A stretch of 64,000 nucleotides of DNA. It comes from Bacteroidales bacterium. Lineage in GTDB: Bacteria; Bacteroidota; Bacteroidia; Bacteroidales; Lentimicrobiaceae. The notes beneath the pieces were generated by a model. That model was not told where the DNA came from, searched no databases, and was given only the letters and a program-made list of their open reading frames with translations. The position numbers and the translations under genes were made by a program. Below are positions 15,217-25,436 of the stretch, one piece after another; within the stretch, counting starts at the first letter, position 1; the number at the start of each line of letters is the position of its first letter. The stretch lies in assembly GCA_016709025.1 (NCBI GenBank), contig JADJEQ010000003.1, positions 1 through 64,000 on the forward strand. Reading direction: 5' to 3'.

Positions 15217-15350
15217 TACACAATATTGTATAAGCGTAATGCGGGCGAAAGTGCTAAAATTAAAGTGAATAAATATTAACAAACATAGTGGTAAAGTTTA
15301 AAGTGTAGGCTTTGAAACCCCGCACTACGCTTATACTCTACCATTAGGCT
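15217..15350 (+). repeat. attC-like site, divergent
   Basis: Near-complementary arms ATAAGCGTAATGCGGG and CCCGCACTACGCTTAT enclose an AT-rich centre. R'' is degenerate (GTATAAG) and R' is CATTAGG (15342-15348) in place of GTTAGG. It stands exactly where a cassette boundary is expected. Confidence 0.55.
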
Positions 15351-15376
15351 TAATTATATAAAAAAAAACATCACAT

Positions 15377-15736
15377 ATGAAATTAATACCTTTTAAAGAA
15401 ATAAATGAGGAAGATGAATTTTGGGGAGGTGCAAGATTTGTCAAAAAATTGACGAAATTAATGAATGTAGATAAGGACAATGATTTTTTTGAGTTTATGC
15501 TAATTGATGACAAAGGAATGTCGGATTGGATGATTTGTGCTCACATAGACCAGTATGAAGCTGGCTCTGTAATAAATCATGTGAAGCAGACAATAAATAC
15601 CAATAGACACACAGTTCTGGCGAAAGAATTTAAAAAAAGTAATATTCTTGATAAAGAAATTGATTTGTGGTTTTATCATCAAGTTGTGGACGACAGATAT
15701 TGGATAAAAAAAATAACTAAGCATAACAAAGGCTAA
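15377..15736 (+). CDS. Small cytoplasmic protein of unknown function
   Basis: A 119-residue protein without signal peptide or membrane segment. It has an acidic N terminus (KEINEEDEFWGGARFVKKL) and a C-terminal tryptophan-rich part (DLWFYHQVVDDRYWIKKI). The small size, acidity and context among TA and SUKH-like cassettes would suit an immunity-type protein, but that is a guess. The frame ends inside the attC: the TAA at 15734-15736 is in the left arm GGCTAA, so the last residues (HNKG) come from the site, exactly as in the protein ending at 12698. Confidence 0.55.
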   Translation: MKLIPFKEINEEDEFWGGARFVKKLTKLMNVDKDNDFFEFMLIDDKGMSDWMICAHIDQYEAGSVINHVKQTINTNRHTVLAKEFKKSNILDKEIDLWFYHQVVDDRYWIKKITKHNKG

Positions 15737-15847
15737 ACGCTATCGGGCGCATGGTTGTATGAAGAAAGATAGTACATTTATTGAAAATTGTGATGGCCGG
15801 AAAGAGACGTTTTCAAAACTGTCCGCCAGCGCTTAGCCTCAACCGAT
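15721..15847 (+). repeat. attC site, family A, right end overwritten
   Basis: R'' GCATAAC (15721-15727), left arm GGCTAAACGCT, right arm AGCGCTTAGCC, then CTCAACCGATGGG in place of CTCAACCGTTAxxx. The homopolymer stretch starts at this exact point. Confidence 0.8.
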
Positions 15848-17170
<1,323 letters not shown>

Positions 17171-17190
17171 CGCAATTAAACAAACACATC

Positions 17191-18381
17191 ATGCTAACAA
17201 AAAAATATAGTTTTATTCTTTTTCTGACATTTCAATTTACTTATATTTGTTTTGGACAGAATATCATAAAGCTTGATAAGACAAAAATTTCCGCAGCCAA
17301 TTTAGATACTAAAATTGGTGCGCTTATGAAAGCTGCCAATATACAAGGATTGGCTATTGCAGTTTTTAACGATAATATACCTGTCTACAAAAAGACTTTT
17401 GGCTATAAAAATGAACTCACAAAAGAGCCAATTAAAAATCAGACCAATTTTTATGGAGCTTCGTTAAGCAAACCTGTGTTTACAGTTATGGTGATGAAAC
17501 TTGTTGAGAAAGGTATCATTGATTTAGATAAGCCTTTGCAGGAATATTTGCCTAACCCTATTTATGAATATAAACCAACCAAAAAATGGCATGATAACTA
17601 TCAGGATTTAAAAGAAGATTCAACTTATCTAAAAATAACTGCAAGAATGTGTCTGGATCACACTTCCGGTTTCCCAAACTGGCGATGGGATGAACCAGAT
17701 CAAAAATTGAGGGTTAAGTCTACTCCGGGTTCAAGATATAGCTATTCTGGTGAAGGAATGGTTTATCTGCAAGTTGTACTGGAACATCTTTTAGATAAGT
17801 CATTGGAACAAATGATGCAAGAGAATGTCTTTACACCTTTAAAAATGAATAATTCCTCATACACATGGCAATCCAAATTCGAAAAAGATTATTGTTTCGG
17901 TCATAACTCAACTGGAGAATTATATGAAAAAGATAAAGATAACGATGCAAGAGCTGCAAGTACTTTAGAAACAACTCTGGATGATTATACTCTCTTTACC
18001 AGGGCGGTACTTACAAATCAACTGCTAAAAGAGTCTACAACTAAAGAAATGTTTACCCAGCAAATTAAAATCAGATCAATTGCACAATTTGGTCCGTTGC
18101 GTTTAAAAGACTCTGATGCAAATGATGATATTGATTTGGGCTATGGGCTTGGCTGGGTGTTGCTTAAATCACCATACGGAATAGGTGCTTTCAAGGAAGG
18201 TCATGGAGATGGCTTTCAACATTACTCCATTATTTTCCCACAAACAGGAACAGGCATAATAATCATGAGCAATAGTGATAACGCAGAAAGCATTTTTAAA
18301 GAATTACTAGAGTATGCTATTGGTGATATTTATACTCCCTGGCGTTGGGAAAATTACATTCCATACAATCTTAAAGACTAA
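17191..18381 (+). CDS. Secreted serine hydrolase of the beta-lactamase/PBP fold
   Basis: A 396-residue PF00144 protein. A signal peptide (MLTKKYSFILFLTFQFTYICFGQ) leads to a domain with S91-L-S-K94, Y185-S-G187 and H338-G-D340. The YSG in place of YxN and HGD in place of KTG point to an esterase or D-amino-acid peptidase at least as much as to a beta-lactamase. I start at the ATG at 17191; the same frame is open upstream to 17089, but that part is in the homopolymer artefact. It differs clearly from the related cassette proteins at 5931 and 23439. The R'' box at 18393 reads TGCGCATAAC, which predicts the cassette start GTTATGCGCA; GCGCA is nearly what is seen at 17170 (TCGCA). Confidence 0.8.
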   Translation: MLTKKYSFILFLTFQFTYICFGQNIIKLDKTKISAANLDTKIGALMKAANIQGLAIAVFNDNIPVYKKTFGYKNELTKEPIKNQTNFYGASLSKPVFTVMVMKLVEKGIIDLDKPLQEYLPNPIYEYKPTKKWHDNYQDLKEDSTYLKITARMCLDHTSGFPNWRWDEPDQKLRVKSTPGSRYSYSGEGMVYLQVVLEHLLDKSLEQMMQENVFTPLKMNNSSYTWQSKFEKDYCFGHNSTGELYEKDKDNDARAASTLETTLDDYTLFTRAVLTNQLLKESTTKEMFTQQIKIRSIAQFGPLRLKDSDANDDIDLGYGLGWVLLKSPYGIGAFKEGHGDGFQHYSIIFPQTGTGIIIMSNSDNAESIFKELLEYAIGDIYTPWRWENYIPYNLKD

Positions 18382-18392
18382 AAATGAACTGC

Positions 18393-18523
18393 GCATAACA
18401 GCGTGTGCTTCAATTGACTGTAACGTGCAACATTGAAGCTGAGTGCTACTATCATACTTTTTTGCAGGTTGACAGTGAAGTGCTCCTAAATCGCCAACTG
18501 CGGCAACACGCAAAACGTTATAG
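18393..18523 (+). repeat. attC-like site, divergent family (D)
   Basis: R'' GCATAAC (18393-18399) and R' GTTATAG (18517-18523). Arms GCGTGTGC / GCAACACGC pair imperfectly. The sequence is unrelated to families A-C. Confidence 0.65.
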
Positions 18524-18573
18524 CCAATGGTTGTGCCGTACAAAAATTACGAGTATAGACAACCGATTCCCTT

Positions 18574-18633
18574 GCGGTGAATAAATAGAATTATCACCGC
18601 ATTATTGCGGCATTTAATTCGTATATTTACCGC
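18574..18633 (+). promoter_or_regulatory. Repeated GCGGTGA/TCACCGC elements upstream of the fic cassette
   Basis: GCGGTGA (18574-18580) and TCACCGC (18594-18600) form a 7-bp inverted repeat with a 13-base spacer; GCGG (18607-18610) and ACCGC (18629-18633) follow. This cluster of half-sites just before the start at 18649 looks like an operator. No full TTG/TAnnTTTG promoter is seen. Confidence 0.4.
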
Positions 18634-18648
18634 AAAATTATATTAGTA

Positions 18649-19745
18649 ATGGCAAAATACATTTACGAGTACAAAAACTGGACAGATTTTTCGTGGCAGG
18701 ACAAAGCCATAAATGTTGTTTTTGGTGAAGTGCGGCATATGCAAGGCAAAATAATAGGGCAAATGAACGCTTTAGGCTTTTCTGCTAAAGAAGAAGCCAC
18801 GCTGACCGCCTTAACCTTAGACGTAGTAAAATCATCAGAAATTGAAGGCGAATTACTCAATTATGACCAAGTACGTTCGTCCATTGCAAGGCGTTTGGGC
18901 ATAAACACGGCAGGACTTGTATCGAGCAGTCGCCATATTGAAGGCGTTGTAGAAATGATGCTGGATGCTACCCAACGATACGCTTTACCTTTAACCGAAA
19001 AACGTTTGTTTGGTTGGCACGCAGCACTTTCCCCACTGGGTATAGCGGACCTTATTTAATAGAAGTAGGACGATACCGAACAGGTGAAATGCAAGTTGTT
19101 TCGGGCGCTAGGGCAAAGAAATGCATTACGAAGCCGTAAAACCCGAATTAGTAAAAACGGAAATGGACAAGTTTTTAGATTGGTTCAACAATGAAAACCG
19201 CCTTGACCCTGTTTTGAAAGCTGCCATTGCACACTTTTGGTTTATTATTATTCACCCCTTTGATGACGGAAACGGCAGAATTGGAAGAGCTATAACCGAC
19301 ATGCTGCTTGCCTGGGCAGAAGGCAGTGGAGAACGTTTTTACAGTATGTCTAGCCAAATATTAGCCGAACGCAGACTCTATTACGAAGTATTGCAAAAAG
19401 TGCAACATAGTTCAGGCGACATTACCGAATGGATCGACTGGTTTTTGCATTGTCTCAAAAATGCGATGCTCTCCACGGAAAACACCACGCAGAAAATATT
19501 ACGTAAAGCTGAGTTTTGGAAATGAACACACACCCATCAACGAACGCCAACGCTTAGTACTTAACAAACTTTTTGACGATTTTGAAGGAAAACTTCAAAC
19601 CTCAAAATGGGCTAAAATTGTCAAAACCTCTACCGACACAGCCTTACGTGACATAAAAGACCTGGTAGAAAAAGGCATTTTGAAACAAACTGACGAAGGA
19701 GGACGAAACGCAAACTATGAATTAGTAGACTTTAAATTAGAATAA
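18649..19745 (+). pseudogene. Fic-family AMPylase, broken by three frameshifts
   Basis: Three overlapping open frames (18649-19059, 19121-19525 and from about 19503 to 19745) together make one Fic protein of about 365 residues with an N-terminal DUF4172 region and a C-terminal winged helix. The inhibitory motif SSEIEG ([S/T]xxxE[G/N], class II Fic) is at about residues 64-69 and the catalytic loop HPFDDGNGRIGR is intact in the middle piece. Shifts lie near 19030 (the lost frame continues PTGYSGPYLIEVGRYRTGEM), near 19112 and at the AAA at 19519-19521. So the AMPylase cannot be made as one chain. Cassette ends: GTTATAGCC and GGCTACAAC. Confidence 0.82.
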
Positions 19746-19752
19746 CCACTGG

Positions 19753-19883
19753 CTACAACAAAGGCTTAACGCTAACGGGCGCATGATTGTAAGGAGAAAG
19801 ATTGTACATTTATTGAAAATTCTGCTGGCCGGAAAGATAAATTTTCAAAAGTGCCCGCCTGCGTTTAGCCTCGGACGTTAGTG
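19753..19883 (+). repeat. attC site, family A
   Basis: R'' CTACAAC (19753-19759), left arm GGCTTAACGCT, right arm GCGTTTAGCC, R' GTTAGTG (19877-19883). The right end reads TCGGACGTT in place of TCAACCGTT. Confidence 0.82.
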
Positions 19884-19907
19884 CATAATGCATAAAAGAC
19901 AGCAACC

Positions 19908-20504
19908 ATGAGATATTTGATTTTTTTGATTGTAATTCTTTGTTCTTGTAATATCAAACAAGATAGCAATGTGATTGCACAGACTCCGTATCAAGATTCA
20001 CTTGTTTATGGATTAGTACAAAATGACTTTTTAATATTCACAGATTCTTCAAAAATTGATTCTGTAAGACAATCTTTTATAAAGGACGGATATATTTTTA
20101 GCACAGAGATTAACAGGTATGTTCATATTGATGCTGAGGAGTTAGCTGAAGGTTCATTTAATTTTTTTAAAAATGACTTGACAAAAATTCTTAAAAAAAG
20201 AGGATTAGAAATAACATTTTCTACCACGGGGAATTTTGAGAAATTACATGAGGTAATGATTAATAATAGAAGGTTCAATTTATATGATGACAAGAACCTT
20301 GCTGATTTCAGTTTCTGGGATATAGGTTCTCGCAGATTTTTCAATGCAATAAATCTGGAATTAGAAAAGAGCAAATCAAATGAACGATTTTACTTATTGT
20401 ACGGGGGAAATGACCTTGGAGCAATTTTATTAACTGATGAACAATTTGAGTTAATTGAAAAAATTAATGAAGGAAACGCTAAAGAAATTCCATATAAACC
20501 GTAG
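19908..20504 (+). CDS. Lipoprotein of unknown function
   Basis: A 198-residue protein with a very short signal peptide and lipobox (IVILCSC, Cys14). The mature part contains alternating charged and aromatic stretches, among them NLADFSFWDIGSRRFFNAIN and YLLYGGNDLGAILLTDEQF, but no motif I can assign. Intact frame, single gene of its cassette. The start follows the R' box by 25 bases. Together with the proteins at 5931 and 14407 it shows that several cassette products are exported to the envelope. Confidence 0.58.
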   Translation: MRYLIFLIVILCSCNIKQDSNVIAQTPYQDSLVYGLVQNDFLIFTDSSKIDSVRQSFIKDGYIFSTEINRYVHIDAEELAEGSFNFFKNDLTKILKKRGLEITFSTTGNFEKLHEVMINNRRFNLYDDKNLADFSFWDIGSRRFFNAINLELEKSKSNERFYLLYGGNDLGAILLTDEQFELIEKINEGNAKEIPYKP

Positions 20505-20521
20505 ACAAAAAAATGCACTAT

Positions 20522-20656
20522 GCAAAACAAAGGCTAAAACGCAATCGTACGCCTGGTTGTAAGGAGAAAGATTGTACATTTATTGATAATTGTGCTGGCC
20601 GGAAAGAGATATTTTCAAAACTGCCCACCAGTGTTTAGCCCGGCTCATCGTTTTGC
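20522..20656 (+). repeat. attC site, family A
   Basis: R'' GCAAAAC (20522-20528) and R' GTTTTGC (20650-20656), an exact complement. Left arm GGCTAAAACGC, right arm variant AGTGTTTAGCC. Confidence 0.82.
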
Positions 20657-20674
20657 AATACAGTCCCATAGAAT

Positions 20675-21151
20675 ATGGTTAAAAGAAGACTTTTGGGGCG
20701 ACAATTCTATAACAACCCACCATTAACCGACAAAATGGTTTCAGTCGCTAAGTCTATGTTGAATGTAAAACTCCCAACACTTTTCATTGATTTACTCAAA
20801 ATTCAAAACGGAGGATATACAAAGGGTTATGCTTATCCAATGACTGTAAAAACAACCTGGGCAGACAATCATGTTCCATTATCTGAGTTGTTTGGAATCG
20901 TAACCGATAAAGCGATTGAAACAGCACATAATATTCTTGAATCTGCATACATGATTGAAGAATGGGGACTATCTGAAAAGCAAGTTTTATTAACCGGCGA
21001 TGGCCACTGGTTTATAACACTTGATTACCGACAAAGTGAGATTCCGTCTGTAAGGTGGATTGACGTAGAATGTGACCAAGACATTCATATTGCAGACAAC
21101 TTTGACGAATTTTTAAATGGACTTGTTTCTGAGGATATTTATGCTGACTAA
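20675..21151 (+). CDS. SMI1/KNR4 (SUKH) family protein
   Basis: A 158-residue SUKH-fold protein. Typical segments are PPLTDKMVSVAKSMLNVKLP, the LLKIQNGGYTKGYAYP turn, LTGDGHWFITLDYR and a final VDVE-like strand with DNFDEFLNGL. Many SUKH proteins are immunity proteins of contact-dependent toxins; no toxin is next to this one. The first 12 residues look unlike the family, while the neighbouring frame at 20677-20712 reads WLKEDFWGDN, a common SUKH opening, so a frameshift near 20710 is likely and the true N terminus lies in that frame. Confidence 0.78.
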   Translation: MVKRRLLGRQFYNNPPLTDKMVSVAKSMLNVKLPTLFIDLLKIQNGGYTKGYAYPMTVKTTWADNHVPLSELFGIVTDKAIETAHNILESAYMIEEWGLSEKQVLLTGDGHWFITLDYRQSEIPSVRWIDVECDQDIHIADNFDEFLNGLVSEDIYAD

Positions 21152-21164
21152 GAAAAAAATATCG

Positions 21165-21323
21165 TTGCATAAAAGCACATTTGCAATAGGCGGGATTCGT
21201 GTCGAAGACAGTTTTGTGGTAGCCAAGTTTTGTTCTCATCAACATTTATGGTAAAAGCGCGCCCATCGCAAATCTTCCAACAGTCATGCTCGATGCTAAA
21301 ATGTCAACACAAAAGTGTTAGCT
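21165..21323 (+). repeat. attC-like site, divergent
   Basis: ATTTGCAATAGGCGG and GCGCCCATCGCAAAT are near complements about 85 bases apart. R' may be GTTAGCT (21317-21323). R'' is weak. Placed mainly because a cassette boundary is required here. Confidence 0.4.
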
Positions 21324-21371
21324 TTACAATTAAAAATGATGAGGTTACACGATAATCACTACCGATAAAAA

Positions 21372-22172
21372 ATGAAAACAAAAATTATATTTCTGAAAAA
21401 TGTGGCATCCTTAGGCTGCTTATTGATGTTATTTTCTTTCAACAGTGGATTATACTCACAAATTATCTATACTGACATACCTGATGCTACTCCCAATGCT
21501 ACTTATCCTTTAGATTTGAATAATGACACTATTGTAGATTTTTTAATTCAATTCGATTTGGGTGATAGGGTGATGTGTAAACCTCAAAATAACAATGCTT
21601 ATTCGGGGAATTTTGATGGAGGTGCACATTTACCATGGGCATTATCTGCATCGAATAGTATTTGTGACTCACTTGCAACATGGTATGATTCCAATAACCC
21701 TGGCACAATGGCTTGGGGTACAAGCATAGGTTACTGGGTAGGAGAAACAAATAAATATTTAGCCCTAAAACTAATTGTGGGAACAAATACATACTATGGC
21801 TGGGCACGCTTAGATTTACTGTCAACATCCACATCGTTCACCATAAAAGATTACGCCTGCGAGAGCACCCCAAATGCTTGTATTCAGTCGGGACAAACCA
21901 TCTTAGGTATTAATGAAAATTTAAACAAGAATATTTTTTCTATCGTCCCCAATCCTTTCATTTCCTCGACAACTATACAGACAATTGACAATCTTAAAAA
22001 TGCAACCCTGACAATTTACAACTTATACGGGCAGACTTTAAAGCAAGTAAATAATATTTCGGGGCAGACCGTTTCTTTATCCCGTGACAACCTTCCAAGC
22101 GGACTGTATTTCATCAGGCTGACAGAAGAAAATAAAATCATCGCAGTAGAGAAATTAATAATTACAGACTGA
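21372..22172 (+). CDS. Secreted protein with T9SS type A sorting domain
   Basis: A 266-residue protein: a signal peptide (ends about residue 30, GLYSQ), a body of about 150 residues beginning YTDIPDATPNATYPLDLNND (an EF-hand-like DLNNDTIVDFLI motif common in Bacteroidota surface proteins), and a C-terminal domain of about 80 residues that opens IVPNPF and contains LTIYNLYGQTLKQV and LPSGLYFIRLTEE. That end is the type A sorting signal recognised by the type IX secretion system, so the product is predicted to be exported across the outer membrane. As an integron cassette this cargo is useful only in a T9SS host. Confidence 0.75.
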   Translation: MKTKIIFLKNVASLGCLLMLFSFNSGLYSQIIYTDIPDATPNATYPLDLNNDTIVDFLIQFDLGDRVMCKPQNNNAYSGNFDGGAHLPWALSASNSICDSLATWYDSNNPGTMAWGTSIGYWVGETNKYLALKLIVGTNTYYGWARLDLLSTSTSFTIKDYACESTPNACIQSGQTILGINENLNKNIFSIVPNPFISSTTIQTIDNLKNATLTIYNLYGQTLKQVNNISGQTVSLSRDNLPSGLYFIRLTEENKIIAVEKLIITD

Positions 22173-22178
22173 CACTAA

Positions 22179-22258
22179 AGACAACAGCATTCAACACAGG
22201 ATTAACTTATCCCTGCTCGCTAAACCTAAAGAAACAAGCATAATTCAGAACGTTGTAG
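22179..22258 (+). repeat. attC-like site, short and divergent
   Basis: R'' AGACAAC (22179-22185) and R' GTTGTAG (22252-22258), about 80 bp in all. The pairing is poor apart from a small CAGGAT/ATCCCTG hairpin. GTTGTAGGG is an exact match to the complement of the R'' side (CCCTACAAC) of the next cassette. Confidence 0.45.
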
Positions 22259-22283
22259 GGCATGCTAAGAAAACCTGAGTAAT

Positions 22284-23234
22284 ATGAGACTAAACTTGAT
22301 TTACATCTTGACTTTGATTTCCAATCTTGCATTCGGACAGGTTTCTGCTGATACGATAACAAATTGGCAGATATACAAGGATAGCGTGTTGATTCTTTCT
22401 GGAAATGAAGTAATGCAAAGTGCTTTGTTGCCAATTACAACAGTTGACACACAATACAAATTTGAGAATTTAAGGATTGATTTCCTTTACGATTTCTATT
22501 CGGGTGATATCGAACGAAAAATTGACTTTTACCTTGATGACAAACAAATTGGAGAATTCAAAGACAAAGGTTCTGCGAGAGAATCAATAAACATCCCCAA
22601 AGATTTCATAGATCAGACTTTTAAAAATCACTTAGACAAGCAGCTACTTGTTAAATACACCGATAATAAATACCATACGACTGGAATACCAATCGGATTG
22701 ATAATTTTCTCAAAATCAAATTGCATTACCAGGCAAGACATTGAAAAGTTATTGATTGAAACCGGAGAATTCAAAAATTACTATCGATATGATTTAGGCG
22801 ATTTTTACTTTTATAACGGCAGATATGAAAACAATCTGACTTACAAAATCCTTCAGAAGAAAAGTGGTATAATAATTTATACACGAAAGGATTCTTTATC
22901 TGATGCAATGATTTTAAAACCTGATTATTTCGGTAATTATGATAAGTCAACAATATTAATAATGATTGAAGTTGCAGCAGAATATAGTTGGGGGCAAGAA
23001 ATCATTCTGATTAAAAATCAAAACGTTCATTATCTTGGTTACATGGATTATACAGTAAATAAAGATAATGGTGAATCAATTTCTGATTATTGTGATTTCC
23101 TTTGTGAAAATGGTAAATTGACAATGATATTCAAGGACCTTCCGATTATTTATTGGCCTGATGAACCCAATATACTTAACGGAAAAGATTTAAAATTTGA
23201 GATAACTGAAAATGAAATAAAAAGAATCAAATAA
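22284..23234 (+). CDS. Secreted protein of unknown function
   Basis: A 316-residue protein with a signal peptide (MRLNLIYILTLISNLAFGQ) and no lipobox. The first third (NWQIYKDSVLILSGNEVMQS, then LRIDFLYDFYSGDIERKIDFYL) could be a beta-sandwich; two cysteines in SDYCDFLCENGKL may pair. I do not recognise the family. Intact frame, single gene of its cassette, ends matched exactly (GTTGTAGGG / CCCTACAAC). The following attC is of family B. Confidence 0.58.
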   Translation: MRLNLIYILTLISNLAFGQVSADTITNWQIYKDSVLILSGNEVMQSALLPITTVDTQYKFENLRIDFLYDFYSGDIERKIDFYLDDKQIGEFKDKGSARESINIPKDFIDQTFKNHLDKQLLVKYTDNKYHTTGIPIGLIIFSKSNCITRQDIEKLLIETGEFKNYYRYDLGDFYFYNGRYENNLTYKILQKKSGIIIYTRKDSLSDAMILKPDYFGNYDKSTILIMIEVAAEYSWGQEIILIKNQNVHYLGYMDYTVNKDNGESISDYCDFLCENGKLTMIFKDLPIIYWPDEPNILNGKDLKFEITENEIKRIK

Positions 23235-23243
23235 AGCACGACC

Positions 23244-23374
23244 CTACAACACGCAATAAAGCTAAAGGCTGAGGAAGTGAAGGTTTGAAGCATTCTGGCC
23301 CGCATTAGGATTTGTAACGGTGGATAGGAATGTAGCCCGAAAACCGCCAATGATCATATTGCCAAACGTTAGCA
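23244..23374 (+). repeat. attC site, family B
   Basis: R'' CTACAAC (23244-23250) and R' GTTAGCA (23368-23374). The central segment (GCATTCTGGCCCGCAT, later AATGTAGCCCG) is shared with the site at 10402. Confidence 0.78.
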
Positions 23375-23438
23375 GCAATTTTGCAGTACTCATACAACCA
23401 CAAAGAATAACAGACTCATTAAAAAAGAATATGGTAAT

Positions 23439-25421
23439 ATGAAGAGATTTATCAAATACTTAATAGCAATATTAATATTGACCATTGGTTGGGGTATCAT
23501 TGCCTTTCATGGACTATTAAATGGTTGGTGGCACAACCCTATTACAGAAAGCAAAGAAACAGAAGCATTTATTACCGCCGTTAAGCAGAGTACAAAAAAG
23601 GAATTTGCAGGAAACTTTGCGATGGCAATTATGAAAGACGGCAAAGTTGATAGGGAGATTTTCACGTCTCACAACAAACCAGTTGACAGGAACACCATAT
23701 TTCAGGTTTCATCCCTATCAAAGCTCGTTTCTGCTGTAGGAATAATGAAATTGATTGAGCTTGGAAAAGTTGACTTAGACACGCCCGTAAATAACTATTT
23801 AAAAAGATGGAAATTGCCTGCAAGTGAATTTAATAATGAACAGGTCACCGTTCGGAGATTGCTAAGTCACACAGCTGGTTTAACTGATGGACTTGGCTAT
23901 AACGGTTTTGAAAGCCGGGATTCTGTTCAATCCCTTGAGGCTTCACTTACTAAAGCAAAAGATGCGGATGTGGGAATAAGCGGTGAAGTACGAGTAGGTA
24001 TGGAACCAAACTCCAAATGGATATATTCAGGTGGTGGCTTTACGCTTTTACAATTGATAATGGAAGAAACAAGCGGACAGTCCTTTAACGAATTTATGAC
24101 TTCCAATTTATTCACTCCACTGAATATGTCCAGTAGTACTTACATTTTAAATGATTCACTAAATAGCAGATTATGTGAGTTCTACAATGCAGATAAGACA
24201 ACAGCTTCTCATTATTACTACACTTCATTAGCAGCGACTTCACTTTATACATCTTTAGCTGATTTAGAAACATTTTTTCAGATTTTTCTTAAAGGGAAAA
24301 ACGGTGAACCAATTGGCAGGGGGCAACTAGAACCAGAAACCCTGTTGTCCATTAGAGAGGGACATGGGGAAATGATGGGTGCGAAAATTTATGGTTTAGG
24401 ATGTATGCTTTACATTGGGATTGAAAACAATGAGTATATTTTTGGACATGACGGAAAAAGCACTCCTCCAATAAATACTGCAATAAGAATTAATCCAGTT
24501 ACTGGTGACGGAATAATAGTTTTGGAAACAGGTAATCCAGATTTAGCTACAAGAATTGCAAGTGATTGGGTGTATTTGCAAACTGGAAAAGTAGATACTT
24601 TACTTTTTAGTATGTTGTTAGGAAAGACAATAACAATTGTGTTAGTCGGAGTACTTTTTATTATATTATTTCTTATTGGAGTAGCAGTATGGCGAAGGAA
24701 GAGAAAAACAGCCGCTAAAAGCGAAAATTTAACTATGAAGATAGTCCTGGTCATTTTACTTCTTGCCTTTATTTATTTGAGCTTTTTCTATTACAACAGC
24801 CATCTGAAAATAAATGAAGACTTATCCTGCAAACCGACAGACTCAACATGGTCTAAAACATTTGGGGATTCATTAAAAATTGAATATATTCGTAAAGGAG
24901 ATACTCTGTTCCAAAGAAGAATAGATTTGAAAGGATTAAATGAGGATGACTTTGATGACAGTTTCAATGTCGTTTCAATATTCTCTAATCTATACACTTG
25001 CAAAATTAGTGAGCCTAAAATAGTAATCATATGGGATAGTGCATTTATATCCTTCCCAAAAAATGAACTAATTGTTACACTTGAGAAACGCCTAAAGACA
25101 CATCTACCCTTTTTTAAAGGTCAAAAAGTCTTCAAAGTAATTGATGATGACCCAGAAGACATGCGCAATAATGAATACGATAATACAGAGCTGATAATAA
25201 GCAAAAAATATAGCAATAATCGCATTGATACTGTGGTATTTAAAAGACCTTATTTGCTCTACGGGATGATTCCAATGTGTAAGTTTGACATGTATTATAA
25301 ATCAGAACATATTACCAGAGTTATAATTGAAGAATACAAAACAGATTTCTCCGGAGGCAATTACTATTACCTGCTAAACGATAGAAGTGATACAATTGCA
25401 AAACTTGATTTAAATTTATAG
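23439..25421 (+). CDS. Membrane-anchored beta-lactamase/PBP-fold hydrolase with C-terminal extension
   Basis: A 660-residue protein, large for a cassette. Residues 5-27 form an uncleaved N-terminal membrane segment; residues 40-385 are a PF00144 domain with S92-L-S-K95, Y196-S-G and H337-D-G339. Two more membrane segments follow (about 396-418 and 434-452, separated by a basic loop WRRKRK), then about 200 residues that start ISEDLSCKPTD-like (NEDLSCKPTD) and have no match I know. The arrangement suggests a periplasmic hydrolase tied to a second periplasmic domain. The substrate is unknown. This third PF00144 cassette gene is clearly not a copy of the other two. Confidence 0.75.
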   Translation: MKRFIKYLIAILILTIGWGIIAFHGLLNGWWHNPITESKETEAFITAVKQSTKKEFAGNFAMAIMKDGKVDREIFTSHNKPVDRNTIFQVSSLSKLVSAVGIMKLIELGKVDLDTPVNNYLKRWKLPASEFNNEQVTVRRLLSHTAGLTDGLGYNGFESRDSVQSLEASLTKAKDADVGISGEVRVGMEPNSKWIYSGGGFTLLQLIMEETSGQSFNEFMTSNLFTPLNMSSSTYILNDSLNSRLCEFYNADKTTASHYYYTSLAATSLYTSLADLETFFQIFLKGKNGEPIGRGQLEPETLLSIREGHGEMMGAKIYGLGCMLYIGIENNEYIFGHDGKSTPPINTAIRINPVTGDGIIVLETGNPDLATRIASDWVYLQTGKVDTLLFSMLLGKTITIVLVGVLFIILFLIGVAVWRRKRKTAAKSENLTMKIVLVILLLAFIYLSFFYYNSHLKINEDLSCKPTDSTWSKTFGDSLKIEYIRKGDTLFQRRIDLKGLNEDDFDDSFNVVSIFSNLYTCKISEPKIVIIWDSAFISFPKNELIVTLEKRLKTHLPFFKGQKVFKVIDDDPEDMRNNEYDNTELIISKKYSNNRIDTVVFKRPYLLYGMIPMCKFDMYYKSEHITRVIIEEYKTDFSGGNYYYLLNDRSDTIAKLDLNL

Positions 25422-25436
25422 ATAAAATAAACTGGT

